A stretch of 64,000 nucleotides of DNA from Gracilimonas sp040882225 (GCA_040882225.1 JBBEBR010000019.1:9538-73537); one strand, 5' to 3'. Positions 40,541 through 48,840 are shown, counted from the first letter of the stretch. The notes: generated from the sequence alone by a model not told the origin. Program-made: numbers and translations.

Positions 40541-41575
40541 ATGGGTGAACAGGAAAAGAAAATGGCTTTTTTCGAGCGATATCTAACGCTTTGGGTGTTG
40601 CTTTGTATTGTAATTGGAGTAGGAGTTGGGTATTTCGCCGGCGATTCCATAGAAGTAATGAGCCGGTGGGAAATTTATCAAGTGAATATTCCGGTGGCTA
40701 TTCTAATTTGGCTGATGATTTACCCAATGATGCTGCAAATCGATTTCAGTTCACTTAAAGAGATCCGGAAATCACCCAAAGGTGTTGTTTGGACGGTGAT
40801 TATCAACTGGGCCATTAAACCCTTTACGATGGCTTTTTTCGCATGGATCTTCTTCGATCAGTTGTATTCCGCATGGCTGAGTCCGCAGCTTGCCGATCAA
40901 TATATAGCCGGGGCAATTTTATTGGGAGCGGCGCCCTGTACCGCTATGGTTTTTGTTTGGTCGTATTTATCGGATGGCGATCCAAACTATACATTGGTGC
41001 AGGTTTCAGTAAATGACCTGTTAATTCTCATTCTGTTTATTCCGATTGTCGGGCTTTTATTGGGCATCACCGACATCACCATACCCTACGAAACACTGGT
41101 GCTTTCCATCGTTGTTTTTGTGGTGATTCCTCTGGTTGCGGGATACATCACCCATAAAATCCTGATAAGCAGAAAAGGCAAGGAATGGTATACGACGCAT
41201 TTTCTTCCTTTATTCAAACCGGTCTCAATTTCCGCGCTCTTGGTTACTCTTATCTTACTTTTCGCTTACCAGGGAGAGCAGATTATTAATCAGCCACTCG
41301 ACATTCTGCTGATCGCGATTCCACTCATCATTCAAACCTATTTCATATTCGCACTTGCGTGGTACGGCGGAAAATTCATTGGCCTGCCTTACCGTGTTTG
41401 CGCTCCCGGCTCCATGATTGGCGCAAGTAACTTCTTTGAGCTCGCGGTTGCCGTAGCCATAGCTTTATTTGGATTACAATCCGGGGCGGCGCTGGTAACA
41501 GTAGTTGGTGTTTTGATTGAGGTACCAATAATGTTATCGTTGGTTAGGTTTTCCAATAACAGGAAGTTCAGTTAA
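40541..41575 (+). CDS. arsB: ACR3-family arsenite efflux transporter
   Basis: A 344-residue transporter with ten predicted membrane helices. The family signature GAAPCTAMVFVWSYLSDGDPNYTLVQVSVNDL is split here across helices 4-5 and contains the conserved Cys that binds arsenite. Further marks are NIPVAILIWLMIYPMMLQIDF, WAIKPFTMAFFAWIFF and APGSMIGASNFFELAVAVAIALFG. It exports As(OH)3 by proton exchange. Start ATG 40541 gives MGEQEKKM before the first helix. The VKOR-like gene begins 3 bp after its stop. Confidence 0.94.
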   Translation: MGEQEKKMAFFERYLTLWVLLCIVIGVGVGYFAGDSIEVMSRWEIYQVNIPVAILIWLMIYPMMLQIDFSSLKEIRKSPKGVVWTVIINWAIKPFTMAFFAWIFFDQLYSAWLSPQLADQYIAGAILLGAAPCTAMVFVWSYLSDGDPNYTLVQVSVNDLLILILFIPIVGLLLGITDITIPYETLVLSIVVFVVIPLVAGYITHKILISRKGKEWYTTHFLPLFKPVSISALLVTLILLFAYQGEQIINQPLDILLIAIPLIIQTYFIFALAWYGGKFIGLPYRVCAPGSMIGASNFFELAVAVAIALFGLQSGAALVTVVGVLIEVPIMLSLVRFSNNRKFS

Positions 41576-41578
41576 AAG

Positions 41579-42013
41579 ATGGGCAATAAAGAGTCGGCGT
41601 ATTGGTGGGTGATGGGTTTTACAGTCATCGCGCTCATCGGTTTTTCGGATGCGGTTTATATGACGCTCGTACATTTTCAGGGCGATTACTTGGTCTGCAC
41701 TGTCCTGAAAGGCTGTGATTTGGTAGCGCTGAGTCCATACTCAACCATTGGAACCACTCCTGTAGCCATGTTTGGGGCGATTTATTATTTCTTTATGTTG
41801 ATTGCCGGGTTGGGATGGTTCTTTTTACGAAACCCAGCATATTTCCGGTATTTACCCTTCATTACCGTTCCCGCTTTCGCATTTTCGGTGTGGCTGGTTT
41901 ATCTCATGTTTTTTGTGATTGAAGCGCTCTGCCTCTATTGTCTTATCTCTGCCACAACCACCACGCTTTTGATGCTTCTTTCTTTTCGCCTCCGTAAGCT
42001 TGATAAAAGCTAA
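41579..42013 (+). CDS. Vitamin K epoxide reductase (VKOR)-like membrane protein
   Basis: A 144-residue protein with four to five helices. It has the VKOR residues: Cys40 and Cys46 in DYLVCTVLKGCD (outer loop pair), the Ser/Thr in SPYSTIG, and the active-site CLYC (Cys118/Cys121) in the last helices, ahead of LISATTTTLLML. VKOR proteins reoxidise periplasmic thiol oxidoreductases using quinone. No thioredoxin domain is fused. Three bases separate it from acr3, so it belongs to the ars operon, where thiol redox upkeep under arsenic is a plausible role. Repeats begin 32 bp after its stop. Confidence 0.88.
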   Translation: MGNKESAYWWVMGFTVIALIGFSDAVYMTLVHFQGDYLVCTVLKGCDLVALSPYSTIGTTPVAMFGAIYYFFMLIAGLGWFFLRNPAYFRYLPFITVPAFAFSVWLVYLMFFVIEALCLYCLISATTTTLLMLLSFRLRKLDKS

Positions 42014-42045
42014 GGAGCCAGCTAGAGCTCTGCACCCAGTAAGGA

Positions 42046-42430
42046 GTGAACGGCTCAGCGAGCCGTTGTAAGATGTATCTCTTGTACATGGTTGCATCGT
42101 AAGCCGAAGAGTGGAAAGCAACTTTTCCAAACTCCCCCACCATGTGCAAGCGTCCCGCTTGTACAATGTGGATGTGGGGAGTGAACGGCTCAGCGAGCCG
42201 TTGTAAGATGTATCTCTTGTACATGGTTGCATNNNNNNNNNNNNNNNNNNNNNNNNNNNNNNNNNNNNNNNNNNNNNNNNNNNNNNNNNNNNNNNNNNNN
42301 NNNNNNNNNNNNNNNNNNNNNNNNNNNNNNNNCAACTTTTCCAAACTCCCCCACCATGTGCAAGCGTCCCGCTTGTACAATGTGGATTTGAGGAGTGAAC
42401 GGCTCAGCGAGCCGTTGTACGATGTATCTC
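42046..42430. repeat. Tandem repeat array, 135-bp unit, interrupted by an assembly gap
   Basis: Units begin GTGAACGGCTCAGCGAGCCG at 42046, 42181 and 42395; the first two are 135 bp apart. Each unit contains the CGGCTCAGCGAGCCG palindrome, a TGTATCTCTTGTACATGG stretch and the CAAGCG-TCC-CGCTTG hairpin. Sequence on both sides of the N run would join into one unit if only 21 bp were missing, so the true copy number is unknown. Confidence 0.88.
42233..42332. other. Assembly gap (100 N)
   Basis: Exactly 100 undetermined bases, a placeholder length, inside the 135-bp tandem array. The missing DNA may be 21 bp or 21 bp plus further whole units. Confidence 0.97.
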
Positions 42431-42562
42431 GGCGGATTGAACGGCCAAAGTTTCTCCTTCTGAAATCGTTAATCTGCGTTCGTTAATCGCAGATCATTCT
42501 TATCTTGCTTCTGTATCCACCAATAGCGTATTTGTGGAATAACATCAAACACACGGAATATT

Positions 42563-42988
42563 TTGATCTTCGTAACAAGAAAAGCACATTTTAACGCGGC
42601 TCATCGTCTTCATAATCCTGATAAAAGTAATGAGTGGAATCGCAAAACTTTCGGTAAATGCAATTACCCAAACTGGCACGGACATAATTATGTGCTGGAA
42701 GTAACGGTGGCCGGAAAACCTGATTCCGAGACCGGATTTATAATTGATTTAAGTGAATTGAATTCTATCATTGAAGAAAAAATCTTAGAACCTTGCGACC
42801 ACCGGAACCTGAATCTGGACGTCCCTTTTTTGGAGGGAATAATGCCAACCACTGAGAATCTTGCCCAGGTATTTTTTGAGCAGTTACAGGAAGAAGTGGA
42901 ATCGGCTTGCGCGGAAGGCGGAAAATTATACTCGGTAAAGCTCTACGAAACCGAAAGAAATATCGCGGAATATTGTCCTTTTAGGTAG
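42563..42988 (+). CDS. 6-pyruvoyl-tetrahydropterin synthase / QueD family protein
   Basis: A 141-residue T-fold enzyme starting at TTG (IFVTRKAHFNAAHRL). Zinc ligands are His14, His39 and His41; the catalytic residues are Cys33 in GKCNYPNWHGHNY and Asp79/His80 in CDHRNLN. The GKCN-x-PN-x-HGHNY spacing and the later TTENLAQ and KLYETERN match eukaryote-type PTPS (tetrahydrobiopterin route) closely, although bacterial QueD enzymes are related. No ATG precedes the first strand. It stands alone after the tandem repeats, with an ATCTGCG/CGCAGAT hairpin near 42472. With the pterin dehydratase at 18237, it hints at a tetrahydropterin cofactor. Confidence 0.87.
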   Translation: MIFVTRKAHFNAAHRLHNPDKSNEWNRKTFGKCNYPNWHGHNYVLEVTVAGKPDSETGFIIDLSELNSIIEEKILEPCDHRNLNLDVPFLEGIMPTTENLAQVFFEQLQEEVESACAEGGKLYSVKLYETERNIAEYCPFR

Positions 42989-42991
42989 TTT

Positions 42992-43030
42992 TTCAAGATT
43001 CAAGATTCAAGATTCAAGATTCAAGATTCA
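42992..43030. repeat. Heptamer microsatellite (TTCAAGA) x 5.6
   Basis: Five full copies of TTCAAGA plus four bases start 4 bp after the pterin synthase stop codon. Imperfect relatives (TTCAAGATTTAAG types) occur in many intergenic spaces of this window, for example near 46815, 48768, 49365, 51660 and 52140. Confidence 0.9.
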
Positions 43031-43400
43031 CTGTTGCTCGGTTAAATTTTCTTTGGTGTAAAACCAAAGGAATTCGGCTAATAAAGTTGTTTATATCATC
43101 ATTCAAAGTAGAGTCCCTTTGTAGAAGCACTCTCAGGGAGCGTCATCCTGAGGCTACTGCCAAAGGATCTTTGCCATTAATGCTCCCGAATCAATTCAGG
43201 CACAGGCTCTTCGGCAGTAGCCTCAGAGTGACTGAAGGTGTATTATTCAATTAGTCGTCCTCAAAAAGGCAGCCGGTGGAGAAAAACATTGCCACTACCC
43301 GGGCAGCAGTTTTATAAAAATAAAGCAGAGTTATTCTGTTTCATCTTCAAGTTTTATCGGACAACAGTTTTTGAGATTTAAGATGGTAGACTAATCTTTA
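43031..43400. other. Intergenic DNA with a GTCATCCTGAG-family repeat
   Basis: No gene. A GTCATCCTGAG element starts at 43142; its GAGGCTACTGCC (43150-43161) pairs perfectly with GGCAGTAGCCTC (43213-43224). Members of the same family, with GTCATC(C/T)TGAGC and GAAAGATCTCC or GAAGGATCTTTGCC, recur at 49510, 51509-52330 and 63778-63925. The rest is unremarkable AT-rich DNA before the 3' end of the methyltransferase gene. Confidence 0.65.
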
Positions 43401-44135
43401 TTATTTCTTTCCTACTCTCAGTATTACATCCGAAATAGTTTGAACTTTCTGTGAAGCTGGCCAAAGTGGTTTTAGCCTATTTTCAATCCATGTAATCGGA
43501 TTTTCCTTTTTTGCTGATTTATAATGCTGCACCGCCGACCAGCTCTCGATATAGCCTATCATTTCTTCAAAAGTCCAATGCTTTACAATTTTGTAATCCC
43601 CCAATTCAATTTCTGAAAAGGGAAAAGGAATGGTTTTGTACTCTTCATCAATATATTCTCGCTCTTCATCCCAAAAGGGGCCTACCAACTCGTGATAGAA
43701 TTCTTGTATTGGCTCATCCATTTCGGAGTTGGTTTTAAAAAGTCCATAACTAAGTAAGGCTAAAATCCCGTCCTCTTTTAATACTCGATTCACTTCTTTA
43801 TAAAATTTGTCAAAATCAAACCAATGAACAGCCTGTGCTACTGTAATTAAATCAACAGAGTCATCAGTCAAAGATGTCGATTCTGCCGGCTCTTTTTTAT
43901 AAGTGATGTTATTTGCACGCACAGCATGTTGCAACTGTTGCTCGCTGATATCTGTAGCGGTAACCTGCTCAAAATGTGGAGCCAATACATTCGCGGCCTG
44001 TCCATTTCCGGTACCGCAATCCCAAGCCAGCTTTTTGCCTGGGGAAAGTTTTACAAGATCATCAAACAACTCTGTAGGAAAAACCGGCCGGTATTTTGCA
44101 TACAATTCAGACTGTGCTGAGAAATTATCTTTCAT
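43401..44135 (-). CDS. Class I SAM-dependent methyltransferase
   Basis: A 244-residue soluble methyltransferase of the Tgs1/UbiE-like type found in many genomes. KLAWDCGTGNGQAANVLA is the SAM loop (motif I), VTATDISEQQL motif II, VDLITVAQAVHWFDFDKFYKEVNRVLKEDG motif IV-V. The C-terminal cap contains MIGYIESWSAVQHYK. The AQAVHWFD stretch identifies the family with yeast Crg1/trans-aconitate methyltransferase-like proteins, so a small-molecule substrate is likely. It is the only minus-strand gene between 9 and 47 kb, divergent from the nuclease gene. Confidence 0.85.
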   Translation of the reverse strand: MKDNFSAQSELYAKYRPVFPTELFDDLVKLSPGKKLAWDCGTGNGQAANVLAPHFEQVTATDISEQQLQHAVRANNITYKKEPAESTSLTDDSVDLITVAQAVHWFDFDKFYKEVNRVLKEDGILALLSYGLFKTNSEMDEPIQEFYHELVGPFWDEEREYIDEEYKTIPFPFSEIELGDYKIVKHWTFEEMIGYIESWSAVQHYKSAKKENPITWIENRLKPLWPASQKVQTISDVILRVGKK

Positions 44136-44225
44136 ATACTTCCCTTTTTTGGCTTAATTCATGTTCAGGTAATATAAAAACGGTATACTTGAACCATAAA
44201 AAAATAAGCACTCAATTTGTTAGCA

Positions 44226-46805
44226 ATGAGAAAATTCTACTATTCTGTATTCACACTGATCGCGCTTCTATTAACCTTTAATACTGCACAAGCGCAGCTC
44301 TTCGAGGATTTTGAAACAACCCAAAAGCTTGGTTATGCATCTGGAACGGTGGATCAACCTTCAGGAACCTGGTATTTGGATGATGCCCTGATCAGGAGCG
44401 ATGGCTCTGGAGATCTGAAAAATGGAAATCAATCGGTAAGAATTCGGGATGGTTTTTTACGTATGGATTTTGACAAAAACGACGGCGCAAATGAACTTCA
44501 GTTTTTGGCCGGTAATTCAGATTTTAGTGGAGATGGAGGAGGCAAGATTCAGGTTTTTTCTTCTACTGATGGAGGAAGTACATGGAATGCAGTTGGAGAT
44601 GAAATTACGCTGACCGGTACGCTTGACGAATACACAATAGTTACTGAACTGGAAGATCCAGTTCGATTCAGATTCGATAAAACAGCCGGCGGGCGCATTA
44701 ATATTGATGATATTCGTATTTCCGATTTCATCGTAGCTGAAGAGGAAGCCACCATAGATATTTTTGTGGATGGCGAAAAAGTGGAAAGCAGTGACAGCAC
44801 TCACTTTGGTGCTACTTTAGCCGGGCAGGAACGTCAGAAAACAGTTCAGATTAAAAACAGGGGAAATGAAGCTCTTTCTCTTTCTGAAGTAGAATTAAAG
44901 GGTCAGGGTTTCTTTATCACTGATTTAGCCGACTCTTCTCTGGCATTTAATGAAAGCACGGAACTCACCCTAACTTTTACCCCCGATGGTGAAAATCTGT
45001 TTTTTGGAAGTTTGGAAATTGTAAGCAACGCGGTTAATGCTGATCCATTTGTTTTAAACTTCCAGGGAGAAGGATTTGAAGATGATGGAATCATTGACAT
45101 ATCTACTGCCCGTGAACTGCCTTTTGGATCGCGGGTAACGGTTACCGGCAGGGTAACCGTGGCTAATCAATTTGGCGGGCCTGTTACTTTTCAGGATCAT
45201 ACCGGCGGATTGTCTGCTTACTGGCCGCCGCTTCACGCAGAGGTTTCCATCGGAGATTCTTTGGTAATCACCGGCCCACTTACAGAATTCAATCCAATTG
45301 GTGGAACCGATGGAGATTTCCTTCTTCAGATTGCCGAATATGAAGGAGATGATAATATTACTTTTGAAGTCTTGACCGAGAATAACAAAGAAGTAACTCC
45401 AAAAGTAATTACCGCCCAAGAAATGAACTCCGGTGAGTTTGAATCACAGTTGGTATACATTGAAAATGTTGCTTTCGCTGAAGGTGGGGTTTTTGAAGGT
45501 GAAACAAATTATACCATTAACGACGGAACATCCGATGCTTTTATCAGGATTGATGGTGACGCCGGAGATATAGTGGGCGCATCAATTCCACAGGGCACGG
45601 TAAATTTAATTGGGATTATAGATCAGTTTGCTGGGGATTATCAGATTAAGCCTCGTTTTGTGGATGACCTTGGAGTAGAGCAGGTGGTATTACCCGGCGA
45701 GGAAGTCTCAAAAGACCTCACATTTGAAGTGGTTACCTGGAACATTGAATGGTTTGGAAACACAGGAAACGGGCCGGAAGACGAGGCCCTTCAGTTACAA
45801 AATGTGAAAGTAGTAATCGATTCTCTCGATGCGGATTTACTGGCTTTTCAGGAAATTTCCAGCGTCTCCCAGTTCATGCAATTAGTGTCTGAAATGGAAG
45901 AGTACGGAGGAATAATCGCCGATTTTTCTCAATCACAAAAAACAGCTTACCTCTTCAAAAGAGCAACTATTGATTCCTTAGACTCCGGGTTAATCGAAAC
46001 CGGAATGACTCAATCGAACTGGGCTAATGGCCGGTATCCGCTGATGTTCCGTTTCAACGCGACCATTGGTGAAATTTCCCGTGAATTTTACGCGTACAAC
46101 ATTCATGCAAAAGCCTTTGGTGATCAAAGCTCCTTCGAACAAAGGTATAATGCTTCCCTCGAACTGAAAGCCTATTTAGACAACTCACGTCCTGATGATA
46201 ATGTGATTTTCTTAGGCGATTACAACGATGAGGTTACTACTTCAACTGCCGCCGGAAATGATTCTCCCTATAAGAATTTCGTGGACGATGAGGAGTACAC
46301 GATCATTTCACAAAACCTGGAAGAGCAGGGATTTTCATCACAGTCACAGGGTTCTTTTTTGGATCACATCACCATAACCTCTGAGTTAATGGATGAATAT
46401 ATACCCGGAACAGAGCGGAGGGAAAATACCTCTTATATTGGCAGTTATCTAAGTACAACGTCAGACCACTATCCGATCTGGACCCGTTTTCAGTTTGAAA
46501 CGGTGGTTAGTAACGAGGAAAAACCGGTGGACTCACCGATCGCTTTTTCTTTAAGTCAGAATTATCCGAATCCTTTCAATCCTTCTACAGTTATCAGTTA
46601 TCAGTTAGCAGTAAACAGTCATGTAAAACTGGAGGTGTTTAACATGCTGGGACAGAAAGTAGCAACGTTGATGGATGGCAGACAAGCTGCCGGACAGCAA
46701 AGCGTGAATTTTGATGCGAGTGCACTTTCAAGCGGAGTATATATTTACCGGCTTTCTACTACCAACGGATTGCAACTCACAAAGAAAATGCTGCTTGTTA
46801 AGTAG
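44226..46805 (+). CDS. Secreted T9SS endonuclease/exonuclease/phosphatase-family nuclease
   Basis: An 859-residue exported protein. After a signal peptide (ending AQAQ) come a jelly-roll-like region (to about 175), a choice-of-anchor/ASH-type beta domain (about 180-280), an OB-fold region (about 290-480), an EEP nuclease domain (about 495-760) with VTWNIEWFGN, AFQEISS, VIFLGDYNDEV, FLDHITI and TSDHYPIW, and a T9SS type A sorting domain (SLSQNYPNPFNPSTVISY to KKMLLVK). All EEP catalytic residues are present. It likely degrades extracellular DNA for phosphate or nutrients. TTG 44217 is in frame, but ATG 44226 directly precedes the signal peptide. Confidence 0.88.
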   Translation: MRKFYYSVFTLIALLLTFNTAQAQLFEDFETTQKLGYASGTVDQPSGTWYLDDALIRSDGSGDLKNGNQSVRIRDGFLRMDFDKNDGANELQFLAGNSDFSGDGGGKIQVFSSTDGGSTWNAVGDEITLTGTLDEYTIVTELEDPVRFRFDKTAGGRINIDDIRISDFIVAEEEATIDIFVDGEKVESSDSTHFGATLAGQERQKTVQIKNRGNEALSLSEVELKGQGFFITDLADSSLAFNESTELTLTFTPDGENLFFGSLEIVSNAVNADPFVLNFQGEGFEDDGIIDISTARELPFGSRVTVTGRVTVANQFGGPVTFQDHTGGLSAYWPPLHAEVSIGDSLVITGPLTEFNPIGGTDGDFLLQIAEYEGDDNITFEVLTENNKEVTPKVITAQEMNSGEFESQLVYIENVAFAEGGVFEGETNYTINDGTSDAFIRIDGDAGDIVGASIPQGTVNLIGIIDQFAGDYQIKPRFVDDLGVEQVVLPGEEVSKDLTFEVVTWNIEWFGNTGNGPEDEALQLQNVKVVIDSLDADLLAFQEISSVSQFMQLVSEMEEYGGIIADFSQSQKTAYLFKRATIDSLDSGLIETGMTQSNWANGRYPLMFRFNATIGEISREFYAYNIHAKAFGDQSSFEQRYNASLELKAYLDNSRPDDNVIFLGDYNDEVTTSTAAGNDSPYKNFVDDEEYTIISQNLEEQGFSSQSQGSFLDHITITSELMDEYIPGTERRENTSYIGSYLSTTSDHYPIWTRFQFETVVSNEEKPVDSPIAFSLSQNYPNPFNPSTVISYQLAVNSHVKLEVFNMLGQKVATLMDGRQAAGQQSVNFDASALSSGVYIYRLSTTNGLQLTKKMLLVK

Positions 46806-47322
46806 GGGGAGGGTGAGATTTAAGATTTAAGATTCAAGATTATAAATTTTGAATTTTGAATTCAGAAGTACCAAGATATTCTTTGTCTTACAGTTCTTAA
46901 CCAGTAAGGAGGCGGCCTGTTTCGATTCTCACACGAGTTCGAGCCAAGATTTATAATTCTTGCCATAGCCCACGGATTTATCCGTGGGATTATATGGTAT
47001 GATACAGAAAAATCTGAGTCCCGATGGTGTTTTTGGTCATAATCTTATCGAAGATTGGGTAGGGTGTTTTTAGAGATCCCTCAGGTTAGCGATACTTGGA
47101 TTCGTGGGATTTGCTCGGCCGCTTTTTTTTCGACTACCCCGTCATCCGCCGGTGGCGGATGCCACCCCTTCATTCCTGAAGGGGAATTTAAGAGGTATTC
47201 AGGTTTCCGGTGAACGGCTCAGCGAGCCGTTATACGATGTACCTCGGCTCGCTGAGCCGAAAACTCTGGAAAAGATAACGTGCTGTCAATTTTTACCATA
47301 ACCCGCGGATTTTCGGAATGAT
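46806..47322. other. Repeat-rich intergenic region, no gene
   Basis: No coding frame. It holds AT-rich TTTAAGATTTAAGATTCAAG-type repeats (46812-46862), the CCCACGGA-TTTA-TCCGTGGG hairpin (46969-46988), the inverted 60-bp element at 47127-47188, and two 15-bp palindromes, CGGCTCAGCGAGCCG (47215-47229) and CGGCTCGCTGAGCCG (47245-47259), related to the 42046 array. The palindromes can pair with themselves or each other. Confidence 0.7.
47127..47188 (-). repeat. Dispersed 60-bp hairpin repeat, copy B (inverted)
   Basis: Reverse complement of the element at 38179-38238: CGACTACCCCGTCATCCGCC, a GGT loop, GGCGGATGCCACCCCTTCA, then TTCCTGAAGGGG. The loop between the CATCCGCC/GGCGGATG arms differs from copy A, while the arms pair, so the hairpin is maintained. 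Confidence 0.8.
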
Positions 47323-47622
47323 TTATTCCTGGGTCAGTAGCACTATACTGTCTTGCAACGCTCCTACGGAATGGTTGATCTCCGAAGGAATTTCGACTTC
47401 ATCAAATTTTTTCAGGCGCTTCTCCTTTTTCTCCTGATGATAAATTACCTCCCCTGAAATTACCAGTAATTTGGTAGGATGATGCGCTTTATGATCCTGG
47501 AGTTTCATTCCCTTTTTAAAACCAAAGATCAGCACCTTAAAATGATCGCCAGTATGAAAAGATTTGGCAACGGGATTATCAGAAGTTTCAAGCTGATCAA
47601 GAATGTTATTGATGGTGGACAT
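47323..47622 (-). CDS. Small cupin-domain protein
   Basis: A 99-residue single-domain cupin: FKVLIFGFKKGMKLQDHKAHHPTKLLVISGEVIYHQ gives the first cupin motif (His residues in QDHKAHHP), and FDEVEIPSEINHSVGAL the second. The pattern resembles small cupins of unknown role that protect against or sense metals or reactive compounds. It is transcribed leftward, between repeats on both sides. No obvious operon partner. Confidence 0.8.
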   Translation of the reverse strand: MSTINNILDQLETSDNPVAKSFHTGDHFKVLIFGFKKGMKLQDHKAHHPTKLLVISGEVIYHQEKKEKRLKKFDEVEIPSEINHSVGALQDSIVLLTQE

Positions 47623-47716
47623 AATGCTTTTCTTAATTAAGATTCTATATATAACTACAAAAACACAAGCATTTTTCCGAATTAAGAGTTCTTTGGAGAA
47701 GGAATCGACTCAAATT

Positions 47717-47747
47717 CAGCTATCAGCTATCAGCTATCAGCTATCAG
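47717..47747. repeat. Heptamer microsatellite (CAGCTAT) x 4.4
   Basis: Four full CAGCTAT units followed by CAG. Shorter runs recur at about 47957 and 48179-48203, within each unit of the larger tandem array. The related CAGTTAT heptamer occurs inside the coding sequence of the T9SS nuclease (46588-46611). Confidence 0.85.
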
Positions 47748-48460
47748 GATTCAGAATTCTGAATATCTCCCACCAAGTCTTTCTGAAGGTACACCTGAAG
47801 AATCTGAGCTGGAAATGATTCGTCCAATATTCAATAACCAATCTTCAACTAAGAATATTCAATGATGAGGGGGTGAGGGATGTTATTTTGAGAAGGCGGA
47901 ATCCTGAATTCAGGAGTCTGAATTTAGGAGGAAGAAGTGTCGATAGATCTAAATTCAGCTATCAGCGGTCAGAATTCTGAATAAATCCCCCACCAAGTCT
48001 TTCTGAAGGTACACCTGAAGAATCTGAGCTGGAAATGATTACAACGTCCATTGTTCAATAACCAATTTTCAACAAGGAATATTCAATGATGAAGGGGTGA
48101 GGGCTGTTATTTTGAGAAGGCGGAATTCTGAATTCAGGAGTCTGAATTTAGGAGGAAGAAGTGCCGATGGATCCAAATTCAGCTATCAGCTATCAGCTAT
48201 CAGCGGTCAGTCAGGATTCTGAATAAATCCCCCACCAAGTCTTTCTGAAGGTACACCTGAAGAATCTGAGNNNNNNNNNNNNNNNNNNNNNNNNNNNNNN
48301 NNNNNNNNNNNNNNNNNNNNNNNNNNNNNNNNNNNNNNNNNNNNNNNNNNNNNNNNNNNNNNNNNNNNNNCATTGTTCAATAACCAATTTTCAACAAGGA
48401 ATATTCAATGATGAAGGGGTGAGGGATGTTGTTTCTATCAGCGGTCAGTCAGGATTCTTC
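47741..48460. repeat. Tandem array of about 220-240-bp units with an assembly gap
   Basis: Units carrying CACCAAGTCTTTCTGAAGGT recur at 47771, 47991 and 48233 (periods 220 and 242). Each unit also has ATTCAATAACCAA-type, AATATTCAATGATGA and GGGGTGAGGG segments plus the CAGCTAT heptamers, whose number explains the different periods. No gene lies in the array; short frames through it are not credible. Confidence 0.85.
48271..48370. other. Assembly gap (100 N)
   Basis: Placeholder of exactly 100 N inside the 220-240-bp tandem array. By comparison with the preceding unit, only 20 bp would be needed to join the flanks, so extra units may be missing. Confidence 0.97.
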
Positions 48461-48509
48461 ACATCTCACATCTAAAATCACACATCTATTCCATTTGTAT
48501 TAATTTTTC

Positions 48510-48564
48510 TTACAAGTTTTGTAATAAATCATAAAGTTCTTAACTTTGAGTAACAAAATTACTC
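48510..48564 (+). promoter_or_regulatory. Two palindromes upstream of the zinc-ribbon gene
   Basis: TTACAA-GTT-TTGTAA (48510-48524) and GAGTAA-CAAAA-TTACTC (48548-48564) lie in tandem. The second ends directly before the GGAGAA ribosome site of the gene at 48576, so it could mask translation or act as an operator. No regulator can be named with confidence. Confidence 0.5.
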
Positions 48565-48575
48565 GGAGAAGTAAC

Positions 48576-48764
48576 ATGAGTATGAATAACACACACGAAC
48601 ATTGCACCGATTGCGGTGGATCATTGAAACCGGCCGAAAAAACTTTTGTTGTTGGCTATCATTCCCAAAGAGATACGGAGGTGGTACGGAATATCCCTAC
48701 CATGGTTTGTACGGAGTGTAAGCTGGAATGGATTATCGGCAAAAGACAAAACAGTAGGCAATAA
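48576..48764 (+). CDS. Small YgiT-like zinc-ribbon protein
   Basis: A 62-residue protein with two CxxC knuckles, CTDCGGSL and CTECKLEW, separated by a short beta segment (TFVVGYHSQRDTEVVRNIPTMV). This resembles the N-terminal zinc-binding part of MqsA/YgiT antitoxins, but the helix-turn-helix half is missing and no toxin gene is adjacent. GGAGAA precedes ATG 48576; a longer TTG-start version would read through the palindrome. Function unknown. Confidence 0.65.
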   Translation: MSMNNTHEHCTDCGGSLKPAEKTFVVGYHSQRDTEVVRNIPTMVCTECKLEWIIGKRQNSRQ

Positions 48765-48767
48765 ATT

Positions 48768-48835
48768 TAAATTCAAGATTTAAAATTTAAGATTAACAGA
48801 TCAATTCTAAATCTTAAATCTTTCATTTTGAATCC
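48768..48835. repeat. AT-rich inverted repeat between zinc-ribbon and regulator genes
   Basis: AAATTCAAGATTTAAAATTT and the following AAGATT are mirrored by AATTCTAAATCTTAAATCTT and TCATTTTGAAT, so a long AT-rich hairpin can form. It is one of many TTCAAGATTTAA-type spacers in the right half of the window. Confidence 0.65.
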
Positions 48836-48840
48836 CTCAA

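Noticed and set aside
42046..42430. CRISPR array
   Set aside because: The repeat is a 135-bp unit repeated whole, without short repeats alternating with unique spacers, and no cas genes occur.
47603..47818. 71-codon frame with ISYQL motifs
   Set aside because: It is a translation of the CAGCTAT heptamer and tandem array rather than a gene.
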